A program made the position numbers and the translations under genes. From the NCBI GenBank assembly GCA_015711825.1, contig JACVJD010000024.1, positions 1 through 35,370 on the forward strand: 35,370 bases of DNA, read 5' to 3'. The notes under the pieces are model-generated. The model was not told where the DNA came from and did no database searches. It worked only from the letters and a program-made list of their open reading frames with translations. How positions within the stretch are numbered: the first letter of the stretch is position 1; each line of letters begins with the position of its first letter. The DNA is from Candidatus Solincola daggyaiensis. GTDB taxonomy: Bacteria; Actinomycetota; Geothermincolia; Geothermincolales; RBG-13-55-18. Positions 1 through 13,043 of the stretch are shown here, in pieces.

Positions 1-175
1 ACTGGTCAGGGTGTCCAGGGCGCGTAGGAAAGGGGGAGCGTCCGGGGCGCGCGGGCGAGCCTGAGTAAAAACGGCGCATGGCTTGCTTGAAAAAAGCGGC
101 CGCATGGGCTATGGCAGAGTTAGAACGGAAAGCGGGCGGTCCCTCGACCGCGGCAACGACCTCACGGAGGAGAGG

Positions 176-1291
176 ATGAGCGAGGGATACAACCTCCTGG
201 AACAAGGAGAACGACTCTTGGCCGAGAATCGCCTGGAGGAGGCCATAGAGCGCTTCCGGCGCTACCTGGACGACTACCCCGAGGACATAGACGGGCAGTA
301 CCAACTGGGCATCGCCCTCTACGAGCGCGGCGAGCTCGAGGAGGCGGTGCTGAGGTTCGAGAGGGTGAGGAGCCTGAGCCCGGAGGACCCGCGCGGCTTC
401 GACGGCCTGGCGTTGGTGATGATGGAGCGAGGCGACTACCGCGCCGCGGTGGAGCTGTACCGCCGGGCCCTGGATATGGACCCCGAAAACGTGGACCTCC
501 TCAACGAACTGGGCATCGCCCATCACGAGTTGGGCGAGGAGGAAGAGGCCCTGGAGGCCTATGAGCGCGCCATCCAGCTCGAGCCCAACTTCGGCTATCC
601 TTACTACAACAAGGCCAGGCTCCTGGCGGGAAGGGGACGCTACGAGGAGGCCGTGCATAACCTGGAGATCGCGATCAGCCTCTACAAGGGCGAGCGGGAG
701 AAACTCGTCGACGTGCTTTTCGAGCTGGCGGCGGTTTATGAGGACGTGCTCGACGACGACAAAGCCGTGGAGATCTACAGCGAGATCCTCCTGCTGGACC
801 CGGATAACCTGGAGGCGCTTGGCTGCCTGGGCTCCATCCATCTCGACAACTGCGAGTACGAAAAGGCGGCGGCTTACTTCGACCGCCTCATCCGTCTCGA
901 TCCGCAGAACGACAACGCCTATCTGGAGAAGGGATACGCCGTCGGCTGCATGGGGGACGTGGAGGCGGAGCTGCAATATCTGGACAAGTGCCTGGCCATC
1001 AATCCCCGCAACAAGTATGCCCTCAGCAACAAGGGGGCTGCGCTCATGGAACGGGGCATGCTGGACGAGGCGGAGCGTTTTCTGCGCCAGGCGGTGGAGG
1101 TGGACCCCGCTTATTCTTGGCCCAATTACAACCTCGCCTGCCTTTACGCCCTGAAGGGGGAGAAGGAGTTGAGCCTGGATTACCTCAGGCGCGCCCTGGA
1201 CCTGGACCCCGAGTTGAAGGAGGACGCCATAAGGGACTCCTGCTTGGAAGGGCTGCGGCACCACCAGTCCTTCAAGGAACTGCTCGAATAG
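176..1291 (+). CDS. TPR-repeat protein
   Basis: Repeated TPR motifs (e.g. DIDGQYQLGIALYERGELEEAVLRFERVRSLSPEDP). ATG at 176 is preceded by a ggaggagagg SD-like sequence and is in frame with the longer ORF starting at 83. Confidence 0.85.
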   Translation: MSEGYNLLEQGERLLAENRLEEAIERFRRYLDDYPEDIDGQYQLGIALYERGELEEAVLRFERVRSLSPEDPRGFDGLALVMMERGDYRAAVELYRRALDMDPENVDLLNELGIAHHELGEEEEALEAYERAIQLEPNFGYPYYNKARLLAGRGRYEEAVHNLEIAISLYKGEREKLVDVLFELAAVYEDVLDDDKAVEIYSEILLLDPDNLEALGCLGSIHLDNCEYEKAAAYFDRLIRLDPQNDNAYLEKGYAVGCMGDVEAELQYLDKCLAINPRNKYALSNKGAALMERGMLDEAERFLRQAVEVDPAYSWPNYNLACLYALKGEKELSLDYLRRALDLDPELKEDAIRDSCLEGLRHHQSFKELLE

Positions 1292-1313
1292 TAGGGGCTT
1301 GAACGGCCTCCGC

Positions 1314-3758
1314 TCAGGTCTTGCCCACGGTGATGATGACCTGGGCGCCCGGGCTCGCGGAGGCTCCCCCGCCCGGGAACTGGCTGATGACCGTGCCCGC
1401 CAGCGAAGGGTCGGAGGGGCTGTACACCACTTTGTAGGTGAAACCGGCTCCGGTCAGGGCCTCCTTGGCCGCGGTCTCGCTCATCCCCACTACGCTGGGC
1501 ACGCTAGCTTGCGGTGACGCTCCCTGGCTTACGGTTATGGAGACGGTGGACCCGGCGGTAACGGTGGTGCCCGCCAGCGGGGACTGGCCGGTGACCTTCC
1601 CCTTGGCCACGGTGCTGGAATAGATATAGCTCACCACGGGGTTGAGTCCAACGCCGCGTATGGCGGCCACCGCCTCGCCCTCCGACATGCCGGTCACGCC
1701 GGGCACGGTGACGCGCTGGTTCTGGTTGTTGTGGATGGTGCATTGCTGGGTGGGCTCCTCGCCGCGCCGGAAGGTGCGCGATTCGGTGTGCGGACAAAGA
1801 GAGGTGGCCAGCAGACCGCTCTCGCTGCAAATGGTCACCGTGACCCATTCCGATTCCTCCTCCTCGCCGTAGCCGAACTCGGCCTTGGGGAACTCGGAGG
1901 CGGTCACCCCCTCCAGGGCTTTTTGCATGAACTTCTTCCAGATCTGGGCGGGGAAGGTGCCTCCATAGACCGTGATGCCGTGCACGCTGCGCATGGGAAC
2001 CAGGCCCTGGGGGTATCCCACCCACACCGCCGCCGAGAGATCCGGCGTATATCCGCAGAACCAGGCGTCTGCGTAGTTGTCGGTGGTGCCCGTCTTTCCC
2101 GCCTGAGGCCTGTCGATGCGAGCGGCGCGTCCGGTGCCGTGGCGCACCGCGTCCTGGAGGATGGAGTTCACCACCGCCGCCACGTCCTCGCGCACCACCC
2201 GCTTTCCCTTGGGGGTATGCTCGAAAAGCACCTCCCCGTCCGCGTCGGTGATCTTCAACACGCAGGTGGGAGGGACGTAAACGCCGTTGTTGGCCAGGGT
2301 GCCGAAGGCGCTGGCCATCTCCAAGGGGTTGACCTCACAGCTTCCCAGGGCGATGGAGGGGTAGGGGGGGATGTTGGACTTGATGCCCATGGCCTGGGCC
2401 ATCTGCGCCACCCGCTGGGGGCCGACGTCGCGGATCAGCCTCGCGTACACCACGTTGACGGAGCGCACGGTGGCGGTATAGACGTTTATGGTGCCGTAGC
2501 TCGAACCCTCGGCGTTTCCAACCTTCCACTTCGTGCCGTCGGGAAACTCAAGGGTGGTGGGCGAGGAGTCGTAGGTCTTGTAGGGGGATATGCCGTTGCT
2601 GATGGCGGTGGTGAGCACGAAGGCCTTGAAAGCGGAGCCGGGCTGCCGCCCTCCCTGGGCGGCGATGTTGTATTGCTGCTCGCTGTAGTCCTTGCCCCCC
2701 ACCATGGCCTTTATCTCCCCCGTGCGCGGGTCCACCGCACAGAGGGCCGCGCCGGGGTCTCCGGGCTGGTCGAGGGTGGAGGCGATGGCCTCCTCGGCGT
2801 ATCTCTGCATGTCGAGGTCTATGGTGGTGTATACGCGCAGGCCGCCGCGGAAGATGATGTCGTCGGGGGAGAGGTTCCCGAAACGCGCCCGCAGGTTCTG
2901 GTCGCCCGCGAAGAGGTTGTAGAGGTACTTCTTGACGTATTCCACGAAATAGGGCGCGGTGGCGCTGGGGCGCTCCTCGGGGACGGGTTTCACCAGCTTG
3001 TCCTCGCCCACCTCCACCGGCTGCGCCTTGGCCTCCGCCGCCTCGGCGGCAGTGATGTAACCCAGGTCTCTCATCTTATCAAGGACCAGGTTGCGCCGCG
3101 TCTCGGCGGCGCCGGGGTTCAGATACGGCGAATAGTAGTTGGGGATGCGGATCACCGCCGCCAGCAGGGCGGACTCCCCCAGGCTGAGCTCCGAGGGCTG
3201 CTTGTGGAAGAAGACCTCGGAGGCCTTCTTCACCCCGTAACACCCCTGCCCGAAATAGACGTCGTTGAGGTACATCTCCAGGATCTTGTCCTTGGAATAT
3301 TTGCGCTCGAGCTGAAAGGCGAGGCTCGCCTCCTCCACTTTCCTCCAATAGGTCCGCTCCTTGCCGGTGAGGGTGTTCTTCACGTACTGCTGGGTGATGG
3401 TCGAGGCTCCCTGTACCACCTGGCCCTGCACCACGTTGGTCCAAAAGGCGCGGGCGATGGCCTCCCAGTCCACTCCCCCGTGTTGATAGAAGCGCTCGTC
3501 CTCGATGGAGATGACCGCGTTTCTGAGGTCCTCGCAGATCTGGTCCAGGGACACGTTCTCGCGGTTCTGCTCGCCGTGGAGCTCCGCGATAACCGCGCCG
3601 TCGGCGGCGATGATCTTGGAGGTCTGGTCCAGGCGCAGCTTGCCCAGACTCTCCAGGCGTGGAAGCCCTATGCCGGTATAGAACCAGAAAAGAAAGCCGC
3701 CCGTCATCAGCGCGAGGCACAAGAAGACGATCAAACCGATTCTGAGCAGAACGCGCAT
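1314..3758 (-). CDS. Bifunctional PBP1A-type penicillin-binding protein (GT51 transglycosylase + transpeptidase) with two C-terminal PASTA domains
   Basis: ASTITQQYVKN (GT51), GSAFKAF (SxxK), KTGTT, two PASTA-like repeats (VPGVTGMSEGEAV..., VPSVVGMSETAAKEAL...), N-terminal TM. Confidence 0.93.
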   Translation of the reverse strand: MRVLLRIGLIVFLCLALMTGGFLFWFYTGIGLPRLESLGKLRLDQTSKIIAADGAVIAELHGEQNRENVSLDQICEDLRNAVISIEDERFYQHGGVDWEAIARAFWTNVVQGQVVQGASTITQQYVKNTLTGKERTYWRKVEEASLAFQLERKYSKDKILEMYLNDVYFGQGCYGVKKASEVFFHKQPSELSLGESALLAAVIRIPNYYSPYLNPGAAETRRNLVLDKMRDLGYITAAEAAEAKAQPVEVGEDKLVKPVPEERPSATAPYFVEYVKKYLYNLFAGDQNLRARFGNLSPDDIIFRGGLRVYTTIDLDMQRYAEEAIASTLDQPGDPGAALCAVDPRTGEIKAMVGGKDYSEQQYNIAAQGGRQPGSAFKAFVLTTAISNGISPYKTYDSSPTTLEFPDGTKWKVGNAEGSSYGTINVYTATVRSVNVVYARLIRDVGPQRVAQMAQAMGIKSNIPPYPSIALGSCEVNPLEMASAFGTLANNGVYVPPTCVLKITDADGEVLFEHTPKGKRVVREDVAAVVNSILQDAVRHGTGRAARIDRPQAGKTGTTDNYADAWFCGYTPDLSAAVWVGYPQGLVPMRSVHGITVYGGTFPAQIWKKFMQKALEGVTASEFPKAEFGYGEEEESEWVTVTICSESGLLATSLCPHTESRTFRRGEEPTQQCTIHNNQNQRVTVPGVTGMSEGEAVAAIRGVGLNPVVSYIYSSTVAKGKVTGQSPLAGTTVTAGSTVSITVSQGASPQASVPSVVGMSETAAKEALTGAGFTYKVVYSPSDPSLAGTVISQFPGGGASASPGAQVIITVGKT

Positions 3759-4373
3759 ATACCGACCTCGTTTACGCTCATCGGGTGCTAAGACGATTTT
3801 ACCTATAATTAGATTTCGGTTGTAGTGCCACGGTTCCTTTCGCCTCGTCTGCGGGATAAGCGGTTACCGCGCCCCCACAGCCGCCTTCATGGCCGCAAAG
3901 CCACGGTTCCTCCCGCTTCGTCTGCGGGCGCGAAGAGCTCGACGTCCGACTCTTCGGTCACGACCCGGACCTCTCGCAAGGGGTGTGTTGTTGAAAACGG
4001 TTCCCTGAGGGTAAACGCCCCGCCCGGATCTCGGCAGGATCCTTTTCATGGCCGAGGTCCGCAAGGCAGAAGATGCGCCGGCGGCCGAGGTAAGGGGGAC
4101 AACACCGCGATGATCTTGCCTCGTTCACCCCGGGTTGCCTCCGCCCCGGCCCAAGCCCTACCCCCTTCCGCAAGAAAAAACGCGAAGATCTTGCCGCATA
4201 CATAATCCACGTTTTGCGGGAAAGGGACACTATGCAGATGCGTTTCTCACAGCCGTCTCGGTCACCGGTGCCGTCTCTCCGGCCCTCAACATCTCTTGCC
4301 ATGTGTCGAGGGCGGCGCTTTACCGCCTCCGGCCCTTGCTGTATCCTTTTTTCGACATGGAGGAGGAAGGGTA

Positions 4374-5615
4374 ATGACACTGGCAAAGGACCTGGATTAC
4401 CAGATGAAGGTGATCCTATCGGGGACGGCTGAATGCCTGCCCGAGGGGGACCTGGCGGCCAAATTGGAGCGGGCCATAGGGGAGGACAGGCCTTTGCGGG
4501 TCAAGCTGGGGGTGGACCCCACCCGCCCCGACCTGCACCTCGGACACGCCGTGCCCCTGCGCAAGCTGCGGCAGTTCCAGGACCTCGGCCACACCGCCAT
4601 CCTCCTCATCGGGGATTTCACCGCCCTGGTGGGAGACCCCTCGGCCCGTGACGTGACCCGTCCCCAGCTCACTGCGGACGAGGTCGAGGCCAACGCCGCG
4701 ACCTACGCGGAGCAGGCCTTCCGTATCCTGGATCGGGAGAGGACGGTGTTGGAGCGTAACAGCCGCTGGCTGGCTCCCCTCACCTTCGCGGAGCTGCTGC
4801 GGCTCACCGCGCATTTCACCGTGGCCCGCCTGCTGGAGCGCGACGACTTCGCGCGGCGCTACGCTTCGAACCTCTCCATAAGCCTGCACGAGTTCCTCTA
4901 CCCGGTGATGCAGGCCTACGACTCCGTGGCTCTGGAGGCGGACGTGGAGATAGGCGGCACGGACCAGATCTTCAACCTCCTGGCGGGAAGGGAACTGCAA
5001 CGAGCGCTGGGGCAGGAACCGCAGAGCGTCATCACCCTCCCTATCCTGGTGGGACTGGACGGCGAGAAAAAGATGTCCAAGAGCCTGGGCAATTACGTGG
5101 GGCTAACCGACCCCCCCGAGGAGATGTTCGGCAAGCTCATGTCCCTGGCCGACGAGCTCATGCCCGACTACTTCCGCCTTACCACCGCCCTCGACCCGCT
5201 GGAGGTGGACTCCCTTTTGTCGGAGCTGGACTCGGGATCTCTCCATCCCATGCGTGCCAAGAGGCGCCTTGCCGCGGAGGTGGTGAGCCTTTACTGGGGC
5301 GCGGAAGCCGCCCGTGAGGCGGAGCGCGCCTTCGACCGCGTGCACGTGGAGCGCGAGGTGCCGGATGAGGTGCCGGTGGTGGAGATAGACCCCGGGGAGT
5401 TGGCCGACGGCTCTGTGTGGCTTCCCCGCCTGCTGGCGTTGGCCGGACTGGCCTCATCCAGCAGCGAGGGCAAGCGACTGGTCGCCCAGGGAGGTATAAA
5501 GCTGAACGGACACGTGGTGGAAGACGTGGAAAGAAGGATCGGGCGCGAGGAGCTGGAAGGCCTGACCGTCCAGAAAGGGAAGCGGCATTTCCGCCTCATC
5601 AAGATAAAGGTCTAG
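4374..5615 (+). CDS. tyrS: Tyrosyl-tRNA synthetase
   Basis: Class I aaRS signatures: VKLGVDPTRPDLHLGHAVPLRKL (HIGH-like), KKMSKSLGNYV (KMSKS), C-terminal S4-like domain. ATG at 4374 preceded by aggaggaagg; the longer ORF start at 4296 is less likely. Confidence 0.93.
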   Translation: MTLAKDLDYQMKVILSGTAECLPEGDLAAKLERAIGEDRPLRVKLGVDPTRPDLHLGHAVPLRKLRQFQDLGHTAILLIGDFTALVGDPSARDVTRPQLTADEVEANAATYAEQAFRILDRERTVLERNSRWLAPLTFAELLRLTAHFTVARLLERDDFARRYASNLSISLHEFLYPVMQAYDSVALEADVEIGGTDQIFNLLAGRELQRALGQEPQSVITLPILVGLDGEKKMSKSLGNYVGLTDPPEEMFGKLMSLADELMPDYFRLTTALDPLEVDSLLSELDSGSLHPMRAKRRLAAEVVSLYWGAEAAREAERAFDRVHVEREVPDEVPVVEIDPGELADGSVWLPRLLALAGLASSSSEGKRLVAQGGIKLNGHVVEDVERRIGREELEGLTVQKGKRHFRLIKIKV

Positions 5616-5679
5616 GCGGGCTTTCCGCCGGAGAGGGCTTCCGGCGATGAACAAGGCGCGCGCATAAAACCCCCTCCCT

Positions 5680-5708
5680 TTGACATGGCCTTTTCACGGT
5701 GTTATCAT
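5680..5708 (+). promoter_or_regulatory. Candidate rrn P1 promoter (TTGACA-17-TATCAT)
   Basis: Near-consensus sigma70 hexamers with 17-bp spacing, upstream of 16S. Confidence 0.7.
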
Positions 5709-5801
5709 ATTCTTTGCGGCAAGTCCGCCGGGTTGATCCCGATTGATAAAGGAGGCGGTATTCCGGACACCTTGAGACGACTTTAGGAGCGTATGACCGG
5801 A

Positions 5802-5825
5802 TGCCGCTGGAGAAGCGGCGTTTTT
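5802..5825 (+). terminator. Terminator/attenuator-like hairpin in the 16S leader
   Basis: GCCGCT-GGAGA-AGCGGC followed by GTTTTT, located between candidate P1 and P2. Confidence 0.5.
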
Positions 5826-5837
5826 AGTGCCGCGACG

Positions 5838-5866
5838 TTGACAGGGTATGCTGCACATGCTACCTT
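5838..5866 (+). promoter_or_regulatory. Candidate rrn P2 promoter (TTGACA-17-TACCTT with TGC extended -10)
   Basis: Perfect -35, 17-bp spacing, TGn immediately before the -10. Confidence 0.5.
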
Positions 5867-5895
5867 GTAGCCTTGTTGGATTCGGCGCTTGAGCC

Positions 5896-5918
5896 GTGTT
5901 CCTTGAAAACTAAACAGC
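5896..5918 (+). promoter_or_regulatory. boxA-like element / 5' strand of 16S processing stem
   Basis: TGTTCCTTGAAAACTAAACAGCG resembles rrn leader boxA/antitermination sequences. CCTTGAAAACTAAACAGCG is complementary, with one mismatch or gap, to CGCTGTTTAGTTTTGAAGG at 7640-7658. Confidence 0.6.
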
Positions 5919-6034
5919 GTAAGAGATGAGAGAGTAGAGCTCCAATCAATTCCGTTCCGATCCGCCCCAGGGTGGATCGCGGCCGGTGAGGAGCCCGGAT
6001 ACGCTCCAAGTATGTAAGTCCGCAAGGACTGCAT

Positions 6035-7584
<1,550 letters not shown>

Positions 7585-7639
7585 GGGAAAAGCCGCATGG
7601 CATGCGGCGACCAAGAAACGTATCCCTCTCTCGTCTTTG

Positions 7640-7658
7640 CGCTGTTTAGTTTTGAAGG
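7640..7658 (+). other. 3' strand of the 16S RNase III-type processing stem
   Basis: Reverse complement of the 5900-5918 region, with complementarity extending on both sides. Confidence 0.6.
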
Positions 7659-7687
7659 AATCGGCGCCATGGCGCCGAATCCTTTTT
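7657..7687 (+). terminator. Intrinsic-terminator-like hairpin directly after 16S
   Basis: GGAATCGGCGCC-AT-GGCGCCGAATCC (one mismatch) followed by TTTTT. Confidence 0.6.
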
Positions 7688-7988
7688 GCGTGAAAACGGC
7701 CTGCGCTCGTGCTGGGTTTTTCCTTGAGGAGAACATGTTATGTGCTGCACGGAAAGGAACGGGCCGCATGTCGCAACGGGACTTTGACGGAAGGCCCTCA
7801 TCCCATGCATATATGGGGAAGAAGATAGAGGCGACGGGATCGGCGGCAGGGTAGGATCACGCGGTGAAGGCATGGACGGAAGCCTCGGATGCTCGTTTGG
7901 GCTTTAGGATGCTTGCTTTGAGGCGGAGAGCCCAACGAATGTCGATGTCGAGTGACGGAAACCCCGCGGCGCTTTAACGAAGGCCCGG

Positions 7989-8019
7989 TTGCTATATGGC
8001 GCGAGAATTGTGGTATAGT
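7989..8019 (+). promoter_or_regulatory. Candidate promoter for the spacer gene (TTGCTA-19-TATAGT, TGG extended -10)
   Basis: Hexamer match upstream of the ORF at 8158. Confidence 0.4.
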
Positions 8020-8157
8020 GTGTGAGTCGATTTGCAAGGGGTAAAATAACAACGAAAAGACGGTTTGTGGATGGTCTGTAACCTCTTCAAAGGGGTTAAT
8101 ACAGGTAAAAAAGGAGTATTGCCCGCAAAGGGCGCAGAGGCGAGAAAGGAGCGAGTG

Positions 8158-8679
8158 ATGGTACAGCAACCGCCAGGACCACCTCCGGGAGGCATGCAGC
8201 CGCCTCCACCACCAGGCATGCCGCCCCAGGCGCCCATGGGCGCACCCAGGCCGCAGATAGATACCTCCAAGCTGCCCATACCCGACCTGGTGGTGGCGGG
8301 GGGTGCGCTGCTGTGCTGGATCTTCGCCCTGCTGGGTTGGTACAAGGCATCGGTGGAATTCGTGGGCTCCGCCACGGGCAAGGGCGGGTATCAGTGGTGG
8401 CCCTGGACCATCTACTTCCTGCTCTTCCTTTTCGCGGGGTTCATGATCGCCAACGAGATGGGCAACTTCATGCCCCTCAGCCTGCCCACGGGCCTGATCT
8501 ATCTGGGATGGGGCGCGGCGGGCACGCTATTCACCATCCTGGGCATCCTCTTCAAGCCCTCCATAGGCTTCGGCTTCGGGATCAAGATGGGCATGAACTG
8601 GCCGGTGTGGATCATCATGATCATCCTGTCCTTCGTGCCCATTGTGGGCGGTTTTATGAAATTCCAGGAGGCCAAATAG
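8158..8679 (+). CDS. Small Pro-rich N-terminus multi-pass membrane protein encoded in the 16S-23S spacer
   Basis: 174-aa ORF; ATG at 8158 with a gaaaggag SD; PPGPPPGGMQPPPPPGMPP tail followed by several hydrophobic segments (LVVAGGALLCWIFALLGW, WTIYFLLFLFAGFMIA, LIYLGWGAAGTLFTILGILF, WIIMIILSFVPIVGGF). Confidence 0.75.
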   Translation: MVQQPPGPPPGGMQPPPPPGMPPQAPMGAPRPQIDTSKLPIPDLVVAGGALLCWIFALLGWYKASVEFVGSATGKGGYQWWPWTIYFLLFLFAGFMIANEMGNFMPLSLPTGLIYLGWGAAGTLFTILGILFKPSIGFGFGIKMGMNWPVWIIMIILSFVPIVGGFMKFQEAK

Positions 8680-8713
8680 CGAAAAAACGGCCGACGGGTT
8701 GCTGGATAACCTA

Positions 8714-8741
8714 TTGACCGCGGGCTTATAATTATTATAGG
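8714..8741 (+). promoter_or_regulatory. Candidate 23S-5S promoter (TTGACC-16-TATAGG)
   Basis: Hexamer match in the AT-rich patch between the spacer ORF and 23S. Confidence 0.4.
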
Positions 8742-8753
8742 ATTGGTTTTTGT

Positions 8754-8776
8754 GAGCGCATCTTCAAGATGCGCTC
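8754..8776 (+). other. Perfect 11-bp inverted repeat in the 23S leader
   Basis: GAGCGCATCTT-C-AAGATGCGCTC. Confidence 0.7.
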
Positions 8777-8789
8777 TTGATTCGGGATC

Positions 8790-8812
8790 GTACCTTGAAA
8801 ACTGCACAGTGA
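8790..8812 (+). promoter_or_regulatory. boxA-like element / 5' strand of 23S processing stem
   Basis: CCTTGAAAACTGCACAGTGATCG pairs with CGCTGTGCAGTTTTGAAGG (~12112-12130) and resembles the 16S leader element. Confidence 0.6.
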
Positions 8813-8828
8813 TCGAAGAGGTTGTTTT

Positions 8829-12104
<3,276 letters not shown>

Positions 12105-12168
12105 TGGAGATCGCTGTGCAGTTTTGAAGGCACGTGACGGGAGTTTCTTGAAAACGGAATATAAATGT

Positions 12169-12285
12169 TCTCGGTGGCCATAGCGGAGGTGATCACCTGT
12201 ACCCATTCCGAACACAGAAGTTAAGCCCTCCAGCGCCGATGGTACTGCTCGGGAGACCGTGTGGGAGAGTAGGTCGCCGCCGGAA
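12169..12285 (+). rRNA. rrf: 5S ribosomal RNA
   Basis: GGTGGCCATAGCGGAGGTGATCACC...CCGAACACAGAAGTTAAGCCCTCCAGCGCCGATGGTACTG. Ends are approximate. Confidence 0.93.
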
Positions 12286-12292
12286 CACTTTT

Positions 12293-12320
12293 AAAGGGCC
12301 GGAAAACCGGCCCTTTTTCT
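12293..12320 (+). terminator. Intrinsic terminator after 5S
   Basis: AAAGGGCCGG-AAAA-CCGGCCCTTT followed by a T-run. Confidence 0.85.
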
Positions 12321-12356
12321 TTTCCCTCGAGGGTTTTCTGCTAACCGCGCCTTCCC

Positions 12357-12446
12357 ATGTAAGGTCGGGCCCCTTCTATATCGGCTTGCCGACGGTATTG
12401 ACCTTCAGCGCCTCGTACAGGGGACAGTAGCCGGAGGCCGCCGAGG
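12357..12446. repeat. 90-bp direct repeat, copy 1 (3' fragment of the neighbouring small CDS)
   Basis: Identical to 12477-12566 except 12424 A vs 12544 G; offset exactly 120 bp. Confidence 0.95.
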
Positions 12447-12476
12447 TTCCTGGTCAGAACGGCCCCGCAAACGCAA

Positions 12477-12566
12477 ATGTAAGGTCGGGCCCCTTCTATA
12501 TCGGCTTGCCGACGGTATTGACCTTCAGCGCCTCGTACAGGGGGCAGTAGCCGGAGGCCGCCGAGG
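12477..12566. repeat. 90-bp direct repeat, copy 2 (3' end of the DUF2892-like CDS)
   Basis: See copy 1. Confidence 0.95.
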
Positions 12567-12696
12567 AGATGAGCATACCGGCGTTGAGAGCCGCGATCAC
12601 CCCCAGCCTTCCCTGCTTTTTCCACGCCATATTCATCAGGGCGAAGGCGAGTAGTGCCCGACCTGCCCTGTCCAAGGTGCCGACGTTCTGCTGCAT
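12496..12696 (-). CDS. Small DUF2892 / YgaP-transmembrane-like protein
   Basis: MQQNVGTLDRAGRALLAFALMNMAWKKQGRLGVIAALNAGMLISSAASGYCPLYEALKVNTVGKPI matches the NxGxxDR...GxCPLYxxLxxNT pattern. Internal ATG chosen from SD spacing; track ORF starts at 12705. Confidence 0.7.
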   Translation of the reverse strand: MQQNVGTLDRAGRALLAFALMNMAWKKQGRLGVIAALNAGMLISSAASGYCPLYEALKVNTVGKPI

Positions 12697-13043
12697 CGTC
12701 ATCACCTCCCGCGCGCCGTCTCCGTCGCGAGGACGGAGATATTAGCCGCCGACGTTTACAAGAATTGAGGTTATCTTCTCGTGAGGCCGAGGTCAACGCG
12801 GCGCCCTTCTCCTCGCGGTTTACGCGCTTCATGCGGGGTCGCCTCGCATGGCGCATGGGCCGGGAAACATAGGGAGCACGAGGGAATGGTGAGCTGCAGG
12901 AAAGAGGGGTTTGTTACAATGGGAAGAGCGAGGCACAACCCTTATGATGACCCGGCTCTCGGAACATCTTCTTCGGCGCAAAGCCGGATCCGTATACGGG
13001 CGAGAGCGCGGCGGAAGGGAATCGGCGCGGAAGGGGCGGCGTT

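Noticed and set aside
1731-3791. 686-aa plus-strand ORF antisense to the PBP gene
   Set aside because: Low-complexity composition typical of antisense frames in GC-rich DNA; the minus strand encodes an unmistakable PBP.
3860-3890. Possible T-box leader for tyrS (GCGGTTACCGCG resembles TGGTACCGCG)
   Set aside because: Not an exact T-box, and I could not identify a Stem I or specifier loop or a terminator before tyrS.
12341-12856. 171-aa minus ORF with an internal repeated peptide (GGLRLL.PVRGAEGQYRRQADIEGARPY)
   Set aside because: Out of frame with the DUF2892-like CDS; the repeat peptide is just the off-frame reading of the 90-bp DNA duplication.
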